Shown in pieces: positions 1 through 5,500 of a DNA stretch of 11,026 bases. Made by a program: the position numbers and the translations under genes. A model generated the notes under the pieces. That model was not told the DNA's origin. It did no database searches and was given only the letters and a program-made list of their open reading frames with translations. Each line of letters begins with the position of its first letter. The stretch's first letter is position 1. Location: positions 1 through 11,026 of the forward strand of contig CAYRSH010000051.1 in assembly GCA_964426895.1 (NCBI GenBank), read 5' to 3'. Source of the DNA: Caldipriscus sp964426895 (GTDB lineage: Bacteria; Hydrothermota; Hydrothermia; LBFQ01).

Positions 1-89
1 CCTTTCTCGTATATTTCCCCAGCCCTTTTGTCGGGCTTGGGGTTTAGACCTTCTGCCCGTAACGATGTGATTAATGCTACCATTAGCAT
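1..89 (-). CDS. N-terminal fragment of a probable secreted cytochrome c
   Basis: Only the first 29 codons are inside the window; the gene continues past the left edge. The translation begins MLMVALITSLRA, a short hydrophobic segment that could be a signal peptide, and then reads through KPDKRAGEIYEKG. The GEIYEKG stretch resembles the N-terminal helix of class I cytochromes c, which usually sits just before the CxxCH heme motif; that motif would lie outside the window. The start at 89 (or the second ATG at 83) is supported by a consensus promoter whose -10 box ends 9 nt upstream, and an in-frame stop at 123-125 rules out a longer form. It lies downstream of three redox genes on the same strand. 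The cytochrome call is inferred from a short motif and context, not from a visible heme site. Confidence 0.5.
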   Translation of the reverse strand, partial: MLMVALITSLRAEGLNPKPDKRAGEIYEK

Positions 90-98
90 ACAAAAGGT

Positions 99-126
99 AT
101 TATAAGGTTGTAAAGATTTTTGTCAA
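99..126 (-). promoter_or_regulatory. Consensus sigma70-type promoter for the partial cytochrome c gene
   Basis: On the minus strand, TTGACA (126-121) and TATAAT (104-99) are separated by 16 bp, matching the vegetative consensus exactly. The -10 box ends 9 nt before the ATG at 89, so the transcript should have almost no 5' leader. The -10 box and spacer are nearly identical to the promoter at 5501-5529. Confidence 0.8.
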
Positions 127-207
127 GCGGTTATATTTATATTAACGATTACAAAACTTTGAGCATGAGGTTCAGCCCAGTTTTTCCCCCGTGGGATTTC
201 TCTTACT
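127..207. other. Intergenic stretch with no recognised element
   Basis: This gap lies between the end of the two-heme lipoprotein gene and the promoter of the partial cytochrome c gene. I see no tRNA, no open frame of useful length and no stable GC-rich hairpin followed by a T run, so no intrinsic terminator is evident. Confidence 0.5.
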
Positions 208-648
208 TTACCTACAATATATAACCTTGCCAGCCGTTCCCCCGGGTCTGTGGCAAGAATTACAACCCCCGTAATTCGGATGAGTACTCATCCTTAAAAG
301 TGTTCCGCAATCAACATACGCTTCAAAGTCGGAAGATGATACCGAGGAATTTGTATAAAAGTTCCCATAGGCATCCGTGGTCAAAACTATTGAATCGGTT
401 CCAGTTGTCGATTTTATCACAACCTTAACACCGCTTAGAGTATTGCCGTTCTGATCATCCCATACCGTCCCGGCGAATTTGAATATATTCTCCCCAGAGG
501 AGTGGCATTCCAAGCAGTCTTTCTTATACTTGTTCTTCCCATCGTCCACGAGGGCGTGGCTTAGGCCGTATTCCTCTGACACTTCATTTCCCTTTTTACA
601 AGACACCATTGCAATTATCAAAAGCAAAACAAGACCCAACCTTTTTAT
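208..648 (-). CDS. Lipoprotein with two CxxCH heme motifs flanking a beta-domain; possible ATA start
   Basis: Predicted outer-surface or periplasmic electron carrier of 146 residues when read from the ATA codon at 648. Residues 1-17 form a lipoprotein signal: K2 R3, a hydrophobic core and a lipobox-like VSC with C17. Two c-type heme motifs follow, CLECH (45-49) and CNSCH (129-133), with further Cys at 114 and 145 and a possible distal ligand at H123. Between the hemes, residues about 58-112 (GTV, a short turn, LSGVKV, then TTDAYGNF) look like a carboxypeptidase-regulatory or transthyretin-like beta-sandwich. The nearest conventional start, TTG at 639, would remove both basic residues of the signal peptide. 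A stop (654-652) lies just upstream, so no ATG, GTG or TTG gives a normal signal. The gene starts 3 nt after the b-cytochrome-like gene ends. Heme attachment is inferred from motif only. Confidence 0.75.
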   Translation of the reverse strand: MKRLGLVLLLIIAMVSCKKGNEVSEEYGLSHALVDDGKNKYKKDCLECHSSGENIFKFAGTVWDDQNGNTLSGVKVVIKSTTGTDSIVLTTDAYGNFYTNSSVSSSDFEAYVDCGTLLRMSTHPNYGGCNSCHRPGGTAGKVIYCR

Positions 649-651
649 ATT

Positions 652-1128
652 TCAAAATATTATCCAAAGTCCGGTAATCGCGGATAATCCGGACGCCAAA
701 AGCATAAAGTTCCGGTGAGTTTCAAACTCCCCTTTATACGCCTTATAGCCCGCATACAGATAACTCCCCGTTGCCGCATAAGCCAATGCCCCGTGAATAA
801 ACCTTTTTAACCTACCTTCCTCTTTCCATAGTTTAAAGTTGTTGTATGTTCCAAGAGCCGTTTGTATCGTTGATAATGTGAAAACCGTGTATCCTATTGC
901 CCTATGGGGAATCCTTATGTAATCCGGTGGAACCTTGCCGTTTTCGTATTGGTTCAGGAGGTATAAACCCGTTCCCACATTTATGGCGCTGCCTATTATT
1001 ATGGCGTATCCCATATACCTGTGCAAGGTAAATGTGGGGTTTTCCATCAAATACTCCTCGTATTCCCCCTCATCCTCATGCGCCAAAATTATGTTAAACG
1101 GATAAAGTGCCAAAAGTATCTCCATCAT
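652..1128 (-). CDS. Four-helix membrane protein resembling a b-type cytochrome (b561-like)
   Basis: Integral membrane protein of 158 residues. A hydrophobic N-terminus (1-17) is followed by an acidic segment (HEDEGEYEEY) and four predicted helices at about 37-58, 76-95, 111-128 and 139-157. A histidine sits at or near the end of each helix: H36, H75, H112 and H138. H36 and H75 are in matching HRYMGY and HRAIGY contexts, suggesting an internal duplication. Four helices with paired histidines are what a bis-histidine diheme b561-type cytochrome would show, and E. coli pairs a YceI protein with a b561 (YceJ) in the same way. The ATG at 1128 overlaps the YceI stop codon (ATGA); a second ATG follows at once (1125), with a modest AAAGG upstream. 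Heme binding and partner identity are inferred; I cannot place it in a named family with certainty. Confidence 0.65.
   Translation of the reverse strand: MMEILLALYPFNIILAHEDEGEYEEYLMENPTFTLHRYMGYAIIIGSAINVGTGLYLLNQYENGKVPPDYIRIPHRAIGYTVFTLSTIQTALGTYNNFKLWKEEGRLKRFIHGALAYAATGSYLYAGYKAYKGEFETHRNFMLLASGLSAITGLWIIF
659..664 (-). promoter_or_regulatory. Weak -10 candidate before the two-heme lipoprotein gene
   Basis: GATAAT on the minus strand lies 10 nt before the ATA codon at 648, matching the spacing at other genes here. It sits inside the last codons of the upstream gene and lacks the CC-rich flank seen elsewhere. The gene may instead be read only from the upstream YceI promoter. Confidence 0.3.
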
Positions 1129-1658
1129 TTTCTAACCTTTAAAACAATTTCCCCCGAAATATCAACGCGATCCTCCGCCCTTTTAACAAAGCCCATAAGC
1201 ATTGGGGGGTCTATTCCAAAGTCTGTGAATTTAACCGTTTTTCCCGTCGTTAATTTAATCGTTTCATCGTCCAACCATTTGAAGTGTATTTTGAAGTTAT
1301 AATCCTTAGTGTTCCCCTTTACCATTAATTTGCCCTTTGCATATATATCTCCCTCCTTTTCCGTTAAGAATTTCTTTACTTCCCACCTTTTTACATCCAG
1401 AAGTTCAAAGGTTATAAACTCGTGTTCCGGATAACCCAAGATTTTTGCAACATCAACATCCCTTTGCCTGTTTCCGGACCTGAAAGCACTAACCGGTATT
1501 TTTAATTGGAATTCCACACTTGAATCGGCCTTTATGTTTGCGTATACGAGTTCAACCTTTTTATTCTTTCCGACTATCGGATCCGGTAATGCCCCAAGGG
1601 TTCTTACGACGGTTTTGTATTGGACAAAACCACCTACAATGTAAAAGGATAACAGCAT
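1125..1658 (-). CDS. YceI-like protein
   Basis: Exported lipocalin-like protein of 177 residues. YceI-family members bind isoprenoid or amphiphilic ligands in a beta-barrel and are often encoded beside a b561-type cytochrome, as here. The short hydrophobic N-terminus (MLLSFYIVGGF) may act as a signal peptide. Family hallmarks follow in order: a polar strand region, IPVSAFRSGNRQRDVDVAKILG (the SGN and RD region) near residues 54-75, the LMVKGNTKDYNF strand, and a C-terminal TDFGIDPP with a DRVDISGEIVL end. The ATG at 1658 is fixed by a TATAAT box 10 nt upstream. It heads a minus-strand unit with the b-cytochrome-like and two-heme genes, linked by an ATGA overlap and a 3-nt gap. The ligand is unknown; an electron-transfer quinone analogue is only a guess. 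Confidence 0.85.
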   Translation of the reverse strand: MLLSFYIVGGFVQYKTVVRTLGALPDPIVGKNKKVELVYANIKADSSVEFQLKIPVSAFRSGNRQRDVDVAKILGYPEHEFITFELLDVKRWEVKKFLTEKEGDIYAKGKLMVKGNTKDYNFKIHFKWLDDETIKLTTGKTVKFTDFGIDPPMLMGFVKRAEDRVDISGEIVLKVRK

Positions 1659-1668
1659 AGAATTAGGA

Positions 1669-1674
1669 ATTATA
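1669..1674 (-). promoter_or_regulatory. -10 box for the YceI/cytochrome operon
   Basis: TATAAT on the minus strand, preceded by CAACCG, lies 10 nt before the ATG at 1658. No good -35 is visible; that region would fall on the start of the divergent gene. It forms one arm of an inverted repeat with the opposing -10 box at 1681-1686. Confidence 0.65.
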
Positions 1675-1680
1675 CGGTTG

Positions 1681-1686
1681 TATAAT
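1681..1686 (+). promoter_or_regulatory. -10 box for the DUF218 gene
   Basis: TATAAT followed by CCC lies 6 nt before the TTG at 1693. Transcription starting here cannot include the alternative TTG at 1678, so this box argues for the shorter protein. The matching -35 position falls on the YceI start codon and is not conserved. Confidence 0.5.
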
Positions 1687-1692
1687 CCCTTC

Positions 1693-2361
1693 TTGATCTT
1701 CTTTTATCTTTACAAAACCCTTAAATCGCTGTTATTTCCACCCGGCATTTACATCCTTTTGTTAATGCTCATAGGCATAAGGACAAAGGAGAGATTTATA
1801 AGGTGGATTTCTTTCCTTGGAGCGTTTATGCTTTATGTGCTTTCATCGGATATTGGGGAAAGCGCCTTAAAACCGTTGGTAGTTGAAAAAAGCGACGATA
1901 TAAAAGGCTGTTCTTATGTTGTCGTTTTTGGCTCTGGAGTCTCCGACGAGAGTATAAGGAGGGTTATAAAGGGATGTGAAATATCAAAAGCCTATAAATG
2001 TCCCCTTATCCCGAGTGGCTATAAATACGAGGGTATTTTTATGAAAAATATGGCCAAAAACCTCGGGTGCAGTATTCCGTTTGTGGATACCACGAGTAAA
2101 AATACTTACGAGAATGTTGAGTTTGTAAAAAACCTTTTAAATTCAACGGGCAAATTGGTTATAGTCAGTTCGGATTATCATGTTAAGAGGATTAAGTTTT
2201 TGCTGAAAAAAGAGGGATTAAAGGCTTATGTTGTGGGTGTATCCTTGCCGGAACGAGAAGACCCTTTCCTCAAATTCCTACCCACATACGGTAAATTTTA
2301 CGAAAATATGAGGTATATAAACGAGTTGATGGGTATGCTGTTTTTCAGCCTTAAAATTTAA
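1693..2361 (+). CDS. DUF218 / YdcF-ElyC-like membrane protein
   Basis: Membrane-anchored protein of 222 residues from TTG 1693. The N-terminus has two hydrophobic segments: KTLKSLLFPPGIYILLLMLI, then a second at about residues 38-50. The C-terminal domain carries family hallmarks: VVVFGSG, a segment rich in R and E, SKNTYENVEFV and VIVSSDYHVKRIKFLLKKEGL. Proteins of this family (SanA, ElyC, YdcF) are linked to envelope or peptidoglycan-lipid-carrier homeostasis in E. coli, but the reaction is not settled. An in-frame TTG at 1678 would add five residues (MYNPF); I prefer 1693 because a TATAAT box lies 6 nt before it and because family N-termini usually begin close to the KTLKSLL segment. Divergent from the YceI operon with only 34 bp between start codons. 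The lipoprotein gene follows after 3 nt. Confidence 0.8.
   Translation: MIFFYLYKTLKSLLFPPGIYILLLMLIGIRTKERFIRWISFLGAFMLYVLSSDIGESALKPLVVEKSDDIKGCSYVVVFGSGVSDESIRRVIKGCEISKAYKCPLIPSGYKYEGIFMKNMAKNLGCSIPFVDTTSKNTYENVEFVKNLLNSTGKLVIVSSDYHVKRIKFLLKKEGLKAYVVGVSLPEREDPFLKFLPTYGKFYENMRYINELMGMLFFSLKI
2352..2357 (+). promoter_or_regulatory. -10 box overlapping the end of the DUF218 gene
   Basis: TAAAAT in the context CAGCCTTAAAAT lies 7 nt before the ATG at 2365 and within the last codons of the upstream gene. A TTGATG at 2326-2331 is a possible but badly spaced (20 bp) -35. Confidence 0.5.
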
Positions 2362-2364
2362 AGT

Positions 2365-3183
2365 ATGCGTTGGATAAGTATTTTTGTGTTTATAATCGCC
2401 ATTATAATTGGTTCTTGTACAAAGAAACTCCCACCTTTAAATAATGGCACAAATCCCCCCTGCGATACCTGTTCAACGGATACGGTATATTTCTACTGCT
2501 CCGATACCGGTAAAACCGGTTATTTCCCCACTAATGTGGGCTCTTGGTGGGCTTACCAAACCATAAAGGGTTCTTCTTTGAACTCCGACAGCACGGGTGT
2601 ATCGGATACCCTTCAAATGTGGGCGGAAACCACGAGGGTTGTGAATGATACCACTTGGATAAATACATATTACGGTGGCCCTTATAACGGTTTTCAAGAC
2701 ACCTTCTATGTTTATTTGAGGGGAGATACTATTTTCTTGAAGATAAAGTATACCTTCAAACCCCCCCTTGACACCACAACAATACCTATAAACCTCAACG
2801 CACCTTTTGGCATATATCCCTTAATTCCACCACTGCAATGGGAAACCGATTGGGATACATTGCCACCCGCCAACTATATAGGCGGTTCAAATCCGGATAC
2901 AATAGCATATAAACTATCGGCCTTGGTAAAGAACGATACGCTAACCATAATCGTGGGTAGTGAAAACCTGTGTTCGCAAAAGGTTAAATATTCTACGCAT
3001 GTTCATATAATATACACCGATGGATTTGGTAGCGGTTCAACACTACAATTGCCATCCTTTATGTTTTGGATACCTTATAAGGGTATAGGTAGGAGGCTTG
3101 AAATAGATCTTAGGGATACCACCGGAGGTGTTCCGAGTAAGTGGTTGCAGAAGAATTTAACGGATTATTACATTCAACCTTAA
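2365..3183 (+). CDS. Lipoprotein of unknown function
   Basis: A 272-residue lipoprotein. Residues 1-18 give a clear type II signal: R2, a hydrophobic core and lipobox IGSC with C18. The next 30 residues are a Pro/Asn-rich tether with a small Cys cluster (C33, C36, C45). Then comes YFPTNVGSWWAYQ (about 53-65), a start typical of secreted beta-rich lipoproteins with the phrase YFP-N-VG-x-W-x-Y, followed by strand-turn-strand sequence rich in Thr, Asp and aromatic residues. No enzyme motif is visible. No Shine-Dalgarno precedes the ATG; the -10 box 7 nt upstream points to a leaderless message. It lies between a DUF218 gene and era. Cell-surface location is inferred from the signal. Confidence 0.75.
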   Translation: MRWISIFVFIIAIIIGSCTKKLPPLNNGTNPPCDTCSTDTVYFYCSDTGKTGYFPTNVGSWWAYQTIKGSSLNSDSTGVSDTLQMWAETTRVVNDTTWINTYYGGPYNGFQDTFYVYLRGDTIFLKIKYTFKPPLDTTTIPINLNAPFGIYPLIPPLQWETDWDTLPPANYIGGSNPDTIAYKLSALVKNDTLTIIVGSENLCSQKVKYSTHVHIIYTDGFGSGSTLQLPSFMFWIPYKGIGRRLEIDLRDTTGGVPSKWLQKNLTDYYIQP

Positions 3184-3186
3184 AAT
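3181..3186 (+). promoter_or_regulatory. -10 box for era, overlapping the preceding stop codon
   Basis: TAAAAT in the context CAACCTTAAAAT begins on the TAA stop codon of the lipoprotein gene (3181-3183) and ends 9 nt before the GTG of era. Its 12-base core is identical to that of the promoter at 5501-5506 on the other strand. Confidence 0.6.
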
Positions 3187-3195
3187 TCACAACTT

Positions 3196-4095
3196 GTGAA
3201 AGTCGGTTATGTTGCGGTAATGGGAAGGCCGAATGTGGGTAAATCCACTTTGGTAAATGCACTTTTGAAGTTTAAACTCGCCGCGGTCAGTCCAAAACCC
3301 CAAACTACGAGGTATAAAATCCTCGGAATAATAAACGAACCGGACGCCCAAATACTAATCTTAGACACACCGGGCATATTCAAAAAGAGTATGTATGCCT
3401 TGCACGACTATATGCTAAAAGAGGCTAAGGAATCTATGAGGGATGCGGATGTTGTTTTATGGGTTGTTGAACCGGTAATGCCAACGGATTTGGAGGAGGG
3501 TATCGCGGAAGAGTTAAAAACCGTTGCAAAGAAAAAGAATACGCCCGTTATACTCGTAATAAACAAGATTGATACCGTTCATAAAAACGCTTTATTACCA
3601 ATAATGGATACATATTCAAAACTCTACGATTTCGCGGCTTATGTACCTATAAGCGCATTAAAGGGTGATGGCCTTGATATACTGTTGGAGGAAATAAAAA
3701 AACACCTGCCCGAGGGGGAACCTTTTTATCCAACGGATGAGATAACGGATAAGCCTTTAAGGTTCATAGTTGCGGAGATAATAAGGGAAAAGATATTCCT
3801 TTATTACCGTCAGGAGATACCCTACTCAACCGCCGTAAAGGTTGAGGAGTTTAGGGAACCAAAGGGGGAAAACGACCCTATATACATAAGGGCAACCATT
3901 TATGTGGAAAAAGATTCCCAAAAGGGAATATTAATAGGTAAGGGAGGCCAGGCTTTGAAAAAGGTGGGGACACACGCGAGGAAGGAATTGGAGGCGTTAT
4001 TGGGTAGAAAGGTTTATTTAGAACTTTGGGTCAAGGTTAAGAAAAACTGGCGTGAAAACTTGGGATTTATAAGGGAATTGGAATTGGGTTTATAA
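3196..4095 (+). CDS. era: GTPase Era
   Basis: Complete Era of 299 residues, the usual length. Era is a membrane-associated GTPase that binds the 3' end of 16S rRNA and assists 30S subunit maturation. All G motifs are present: GRPNVGKST (10-18, P-loop), the PQTTR switch I (35-39), DTPG (57-60), NKID (123-126) and SALKG (153-157). The C-terminal KH domain has the GKGG loop at 248-251 and the conserved basic tail KVKKNWREN. The GTG start at 3196 has no Shine-Dalgarno; an in-frame stop lies 12 nt upstream and the -10 box sits 9 nt upstream, so the message should be leaderless or nearly so. The 3' end overlaps the convergent solenoid lipoprotein gene by 6 nt. Confidence 0.97.
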   Translation: MKVGYVAVMGRPNVGKSTLVNALLKFKLAAVSPKPQTTRYKILGIINEPDAQILILDTPGIFKKSMYALHDYMLKEAKESMRDADVVLWVVEPVMPTDLEEGIAEELKTVAKKKNTPVILVINKIDTVHKNALLPIMDTYSKLYDFAAYVPISALKGDGLDILLEEIKKHLPEGEPFYPTDEITDKPLRFIVAEIIREKIFLYYRQEIPYSTAVKVEEFREPKGENDPIYIRATIYVEKDSQKGILIGKGGQALKKVGTHARKELEALLGRKVYLELWVKVKKNWRENLGFIRELELGL

Positions 4096-4101
4096 ACCCA
4101 A
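4084..4101. repeat. 18-bp perfect palindrome shared by two convergent gene ends
   Basis: TTGGGTTTATAAACCCAA reads the same on both strands. Both convergent genes end in the codons TTG GGT TTA TAA, so each protein ends Leu-Gly-Leu and TTATAA provides both stop codons. There is no flanking T run on either strand, so it is not a classical intrinsic terminator, though the RNA could fold as a short hairpin. Confidence 0.7.
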
Positions 4102-4575
4102 ACCCACCTTTGTCCTACCCGACACTTCCCCCTCACCCTTAATTTTTCCTATACCAACTTCAACTTCCTTTAAAATCTTTCCATAATTTTCCACTTCACC
4201 TATACCTATGGACACCTTACCCAGAATACCCCTGTTAATCGTTTTACCAATACCTATATCAACGCTATCGGCCTTACCGAGATTATCAATCTCGCCTATC
4301 CCCACATTTATCCGCTGTACATACCCATAGTTTTTTATCTCCCCCACACCCAACTCTATACCCTCCACATTCCCGTAATTCACCACTTTGCCCACATCCA
4401 CGGATATACTCTTTAAACCTTTTCCTTCCCCTATTTCCACATAAAAACACTTGTCCCGAAGGTTTATAACCGCGCTATCCTCAAACACCCTTAAAGTATC
4501 AATATCCTTACACCTATGCTCAAAAACTAACTTACTACACCCCGAAAGGAGTAAAAGGATTAGCAATCTATTCAT
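4090..4575 (-). CDS. Solenoid lipoprotein with 16-residue GIGEIxNYG repeats
   Basis: A 161-residue lipoprotein. The signal is short and clear (N2 R3, seven hydrophobic residues, LSGC with C13). After a segment with two Cys (C22, C43), residues 59-161 consist of a tandem repeat of consensus V-x-V/I-G-I-G-E-I-x-N-Y-G followed by about four variable residues. The last Gly of the repeat falls at 68, 84, 100, 116, 132 and 149, an almost perfect 16-residue period. Regular hydrophobic-Gly alternation at this period suggests a beta-solenoid; I do not recognise a named family. The ATG overlaps the stop codon of the ABC ATPase gene (ATGA) with no Shine-Dalgarno, implying translational coupling and a shared job. 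Binding, scaffold or polymerising roles are all open. Confidence 0.75.
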   Translation of the reverse strand: MNRLLILLLLSGCSKLVFEHRCKDIDTLRVFEDSAVINLRDKCFYVEIGEGKGLKSISVDVGKVVNYGNVEGIELGVGEIKNYGYVQRINVGIGEIDNLGKADSVDIGIGKTINRGILGKVSIGIGEVENYGKILKEVEVGIGKIKGEGEVSGRTKVGLGL

Positions 4576-5240
4576 TTAACGCTTGCCAGCAAACCACCTT
4601 GTAGATGATAAACCTTCAATATTTTCCCTATGGTTTGTGGAATGCGATTCGCCCCCCAAACTATTGTTGTACCCATTTCGTTCAACGACAAGAATAAATG
4701 CTCAATATCATAAGTAGATTTATCATCCAATCCCAAGGTTGGATCGTCCGCCAAGAGGATGACGGGATCCCTTGATATTGCCCTCGCTATTGAGATTTTT
4801 TGTTTTTGCCCCGCGGAGAGTTCATAAGGGTATTTGTTCATATAATCCGCCATACCCACCCTCTCCAAGGCTTCCTTCGCCCTATTCTCCGCCAATTTTT
4901 TATTAAAACCCAAAGATTCCAAAACAAATGTTATGTTTTCCAAACATGTCATCTCGTTTAAGAATATCGGCTCTTGGGTTATAACCCCTATCCTTTTCCT
5001 TATTTCCTGAACTTTATTCTTTTTCTTCTTGGCCTCATCCGAAGATAAACCCAAAACCTCAACAGAACCTTTATCGGGGAATTCCTGAAAGTACATCATC
5101 CTTATGAGGGTACTTTTGCCCGCCCCTATTTCACCGAATACTATTATAAAATCCCCTTTATTAACCCGTAGATTAACCCCTTTTAAAACCTCCAAACCGT
5201 TGTAAGATTTATGAACATTACGGACGGAAATAACGGGCAT
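4572..5240 (-). CDS. FtsE/LolD-like ABC ATPase with altered catalytic residues
   Basis: A 222-residue ABC nucleotide-binding protein, the length usual for stand-alone FtsE/LolD-type subunits. In order: aromatic Y13, Walker A GEIGAGKST (36-44), Q-loop in VITQEP, signature LSAGQ (141-145, instead of LSGGQ), Walker B VILLADDPT ending D165-D166, and D-loop GLDD. Two key positions depart from the family: the catalytic Glu after Walker B is Asp166, and the switch His, expected 32 residues later, is Asn198 (VWGANR where FtsE has VMATHD). ATP binding is probably kept; hydrolysis may be slow or absent. Its ATG overlaps the stop of the Tat-PqqD-like gene by one base and its stop overlaps the next start. 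No permease gene of the FtsX/LolC type is next to it in this window. Confidence 0.9.
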   Translation of the reverse strand: MPVISVRNVHKSYNGLEVLKGVNLRVNKGDFIIVFGEIGAGKSTLIRMMYFQEFPDKGSVEVLGLSSDEAKKKKNKVQEIRKRIGVITQEPIFLNEMTCLENITFVLESLGFNKKLAENRAKEALERVGMADYMNKYPYELSAGQKQKISIARAISRDPVILLADDPTLGLDDKSTYDIEHLFLSLNEMGTTIVWGANRIPQTIGKILKVYHLQGGLLASVK

Positions 5241-5491
5241 TAAAAGTTAAACCCTTTAATCCACTTTAGGAAATCCAAAACATCCCTATAAGCGGTTTCG
5301 TAATCAACCTCGTATTCTTCCGTCAGTTTTTTGGCTATTTCCTCAGGGGTTAAACCCATCCTGTGCATTTTCAAAACCTTATATCCCGTAGGGTTGAGTA
5401 TTAGGGTTTCCCTACCGGCTGAGAGTCTGGTAAAGGGCAAAAACCCAATGCCCAATAATGCGAGCAATTTTAAAAATTTCCTCCTTTCCAT
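5240..5491 (-). CDS. Small PqqD-like protein with a twin-arginine signal
   Basis: An 83-residue protein. Residues 1-25 read as a Tat-type signal: E2 R3 R4 K5 F6 L7 K8, then a hydrophobic stretch to S24 A25. The remainder (28-81) follows the PqqD pattern: LILNPTGYKVL (30-40), a short turn, LTPEEIAKKLTEEYEVD (47-63), and a final helix with DVLDFLKWIKGF. PqqD domains are winged-helix folds that act as peptide-recognition elements for radical-SAM maturases in the cytoplasm; a Tat-exported version is not the usual arrangement. The ATG at 5491 is set by a TTGAAA / TAAAAT promoter ending 9 nt upstream. It is the first gene of the operon with the ABC ATPase and the solenoid lipoprotein. The PqqD call rests on pattern, and another small winged-helix domain is possible. 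Confidence 0.65.
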   Translation of the reverse strand: MERRKFLKLLALLGIGFLPFTRLSAGRETLILNPTGYKVLKMHRMGLTPEEIAKKLTEEYEVDYETAYRDVLDFLKWIKGFNF

Positions 5492-5500
5492 ACAGTGGGT

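Noticed and set aside
127..207. Possible riboswitch or small RNA in the longest intergenic stretch
   Set aside because: No conserved aptamer motif or stable hairpin with a T run could be found by eye, and the downstream promoter leaves no leader for a riboswitch.
637..639. TTG at 639 as start of the two-heme lipoprotein
   Set aside because: It removes K and R from the signal peptide and lies 19 nt from the nearest -10-like box; the ATA at 648 fits signal and spacing better, although it is a rare codon.
479..718. Plus-strand open frame of 79 codons
   Set aside because: It lies opposite the two-heme lipoprotein and b-cytochrome-like genes, has no promoter or ribosome-binding site and reads as low-complexity antisense sequence.
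2473..2697. Minus-strand open frame of 74 codons
   Set aside because: It is antisense to the 2365-3183 lipoprotein, which has a convincing signal peptide and promoter; no domain is recognisable.
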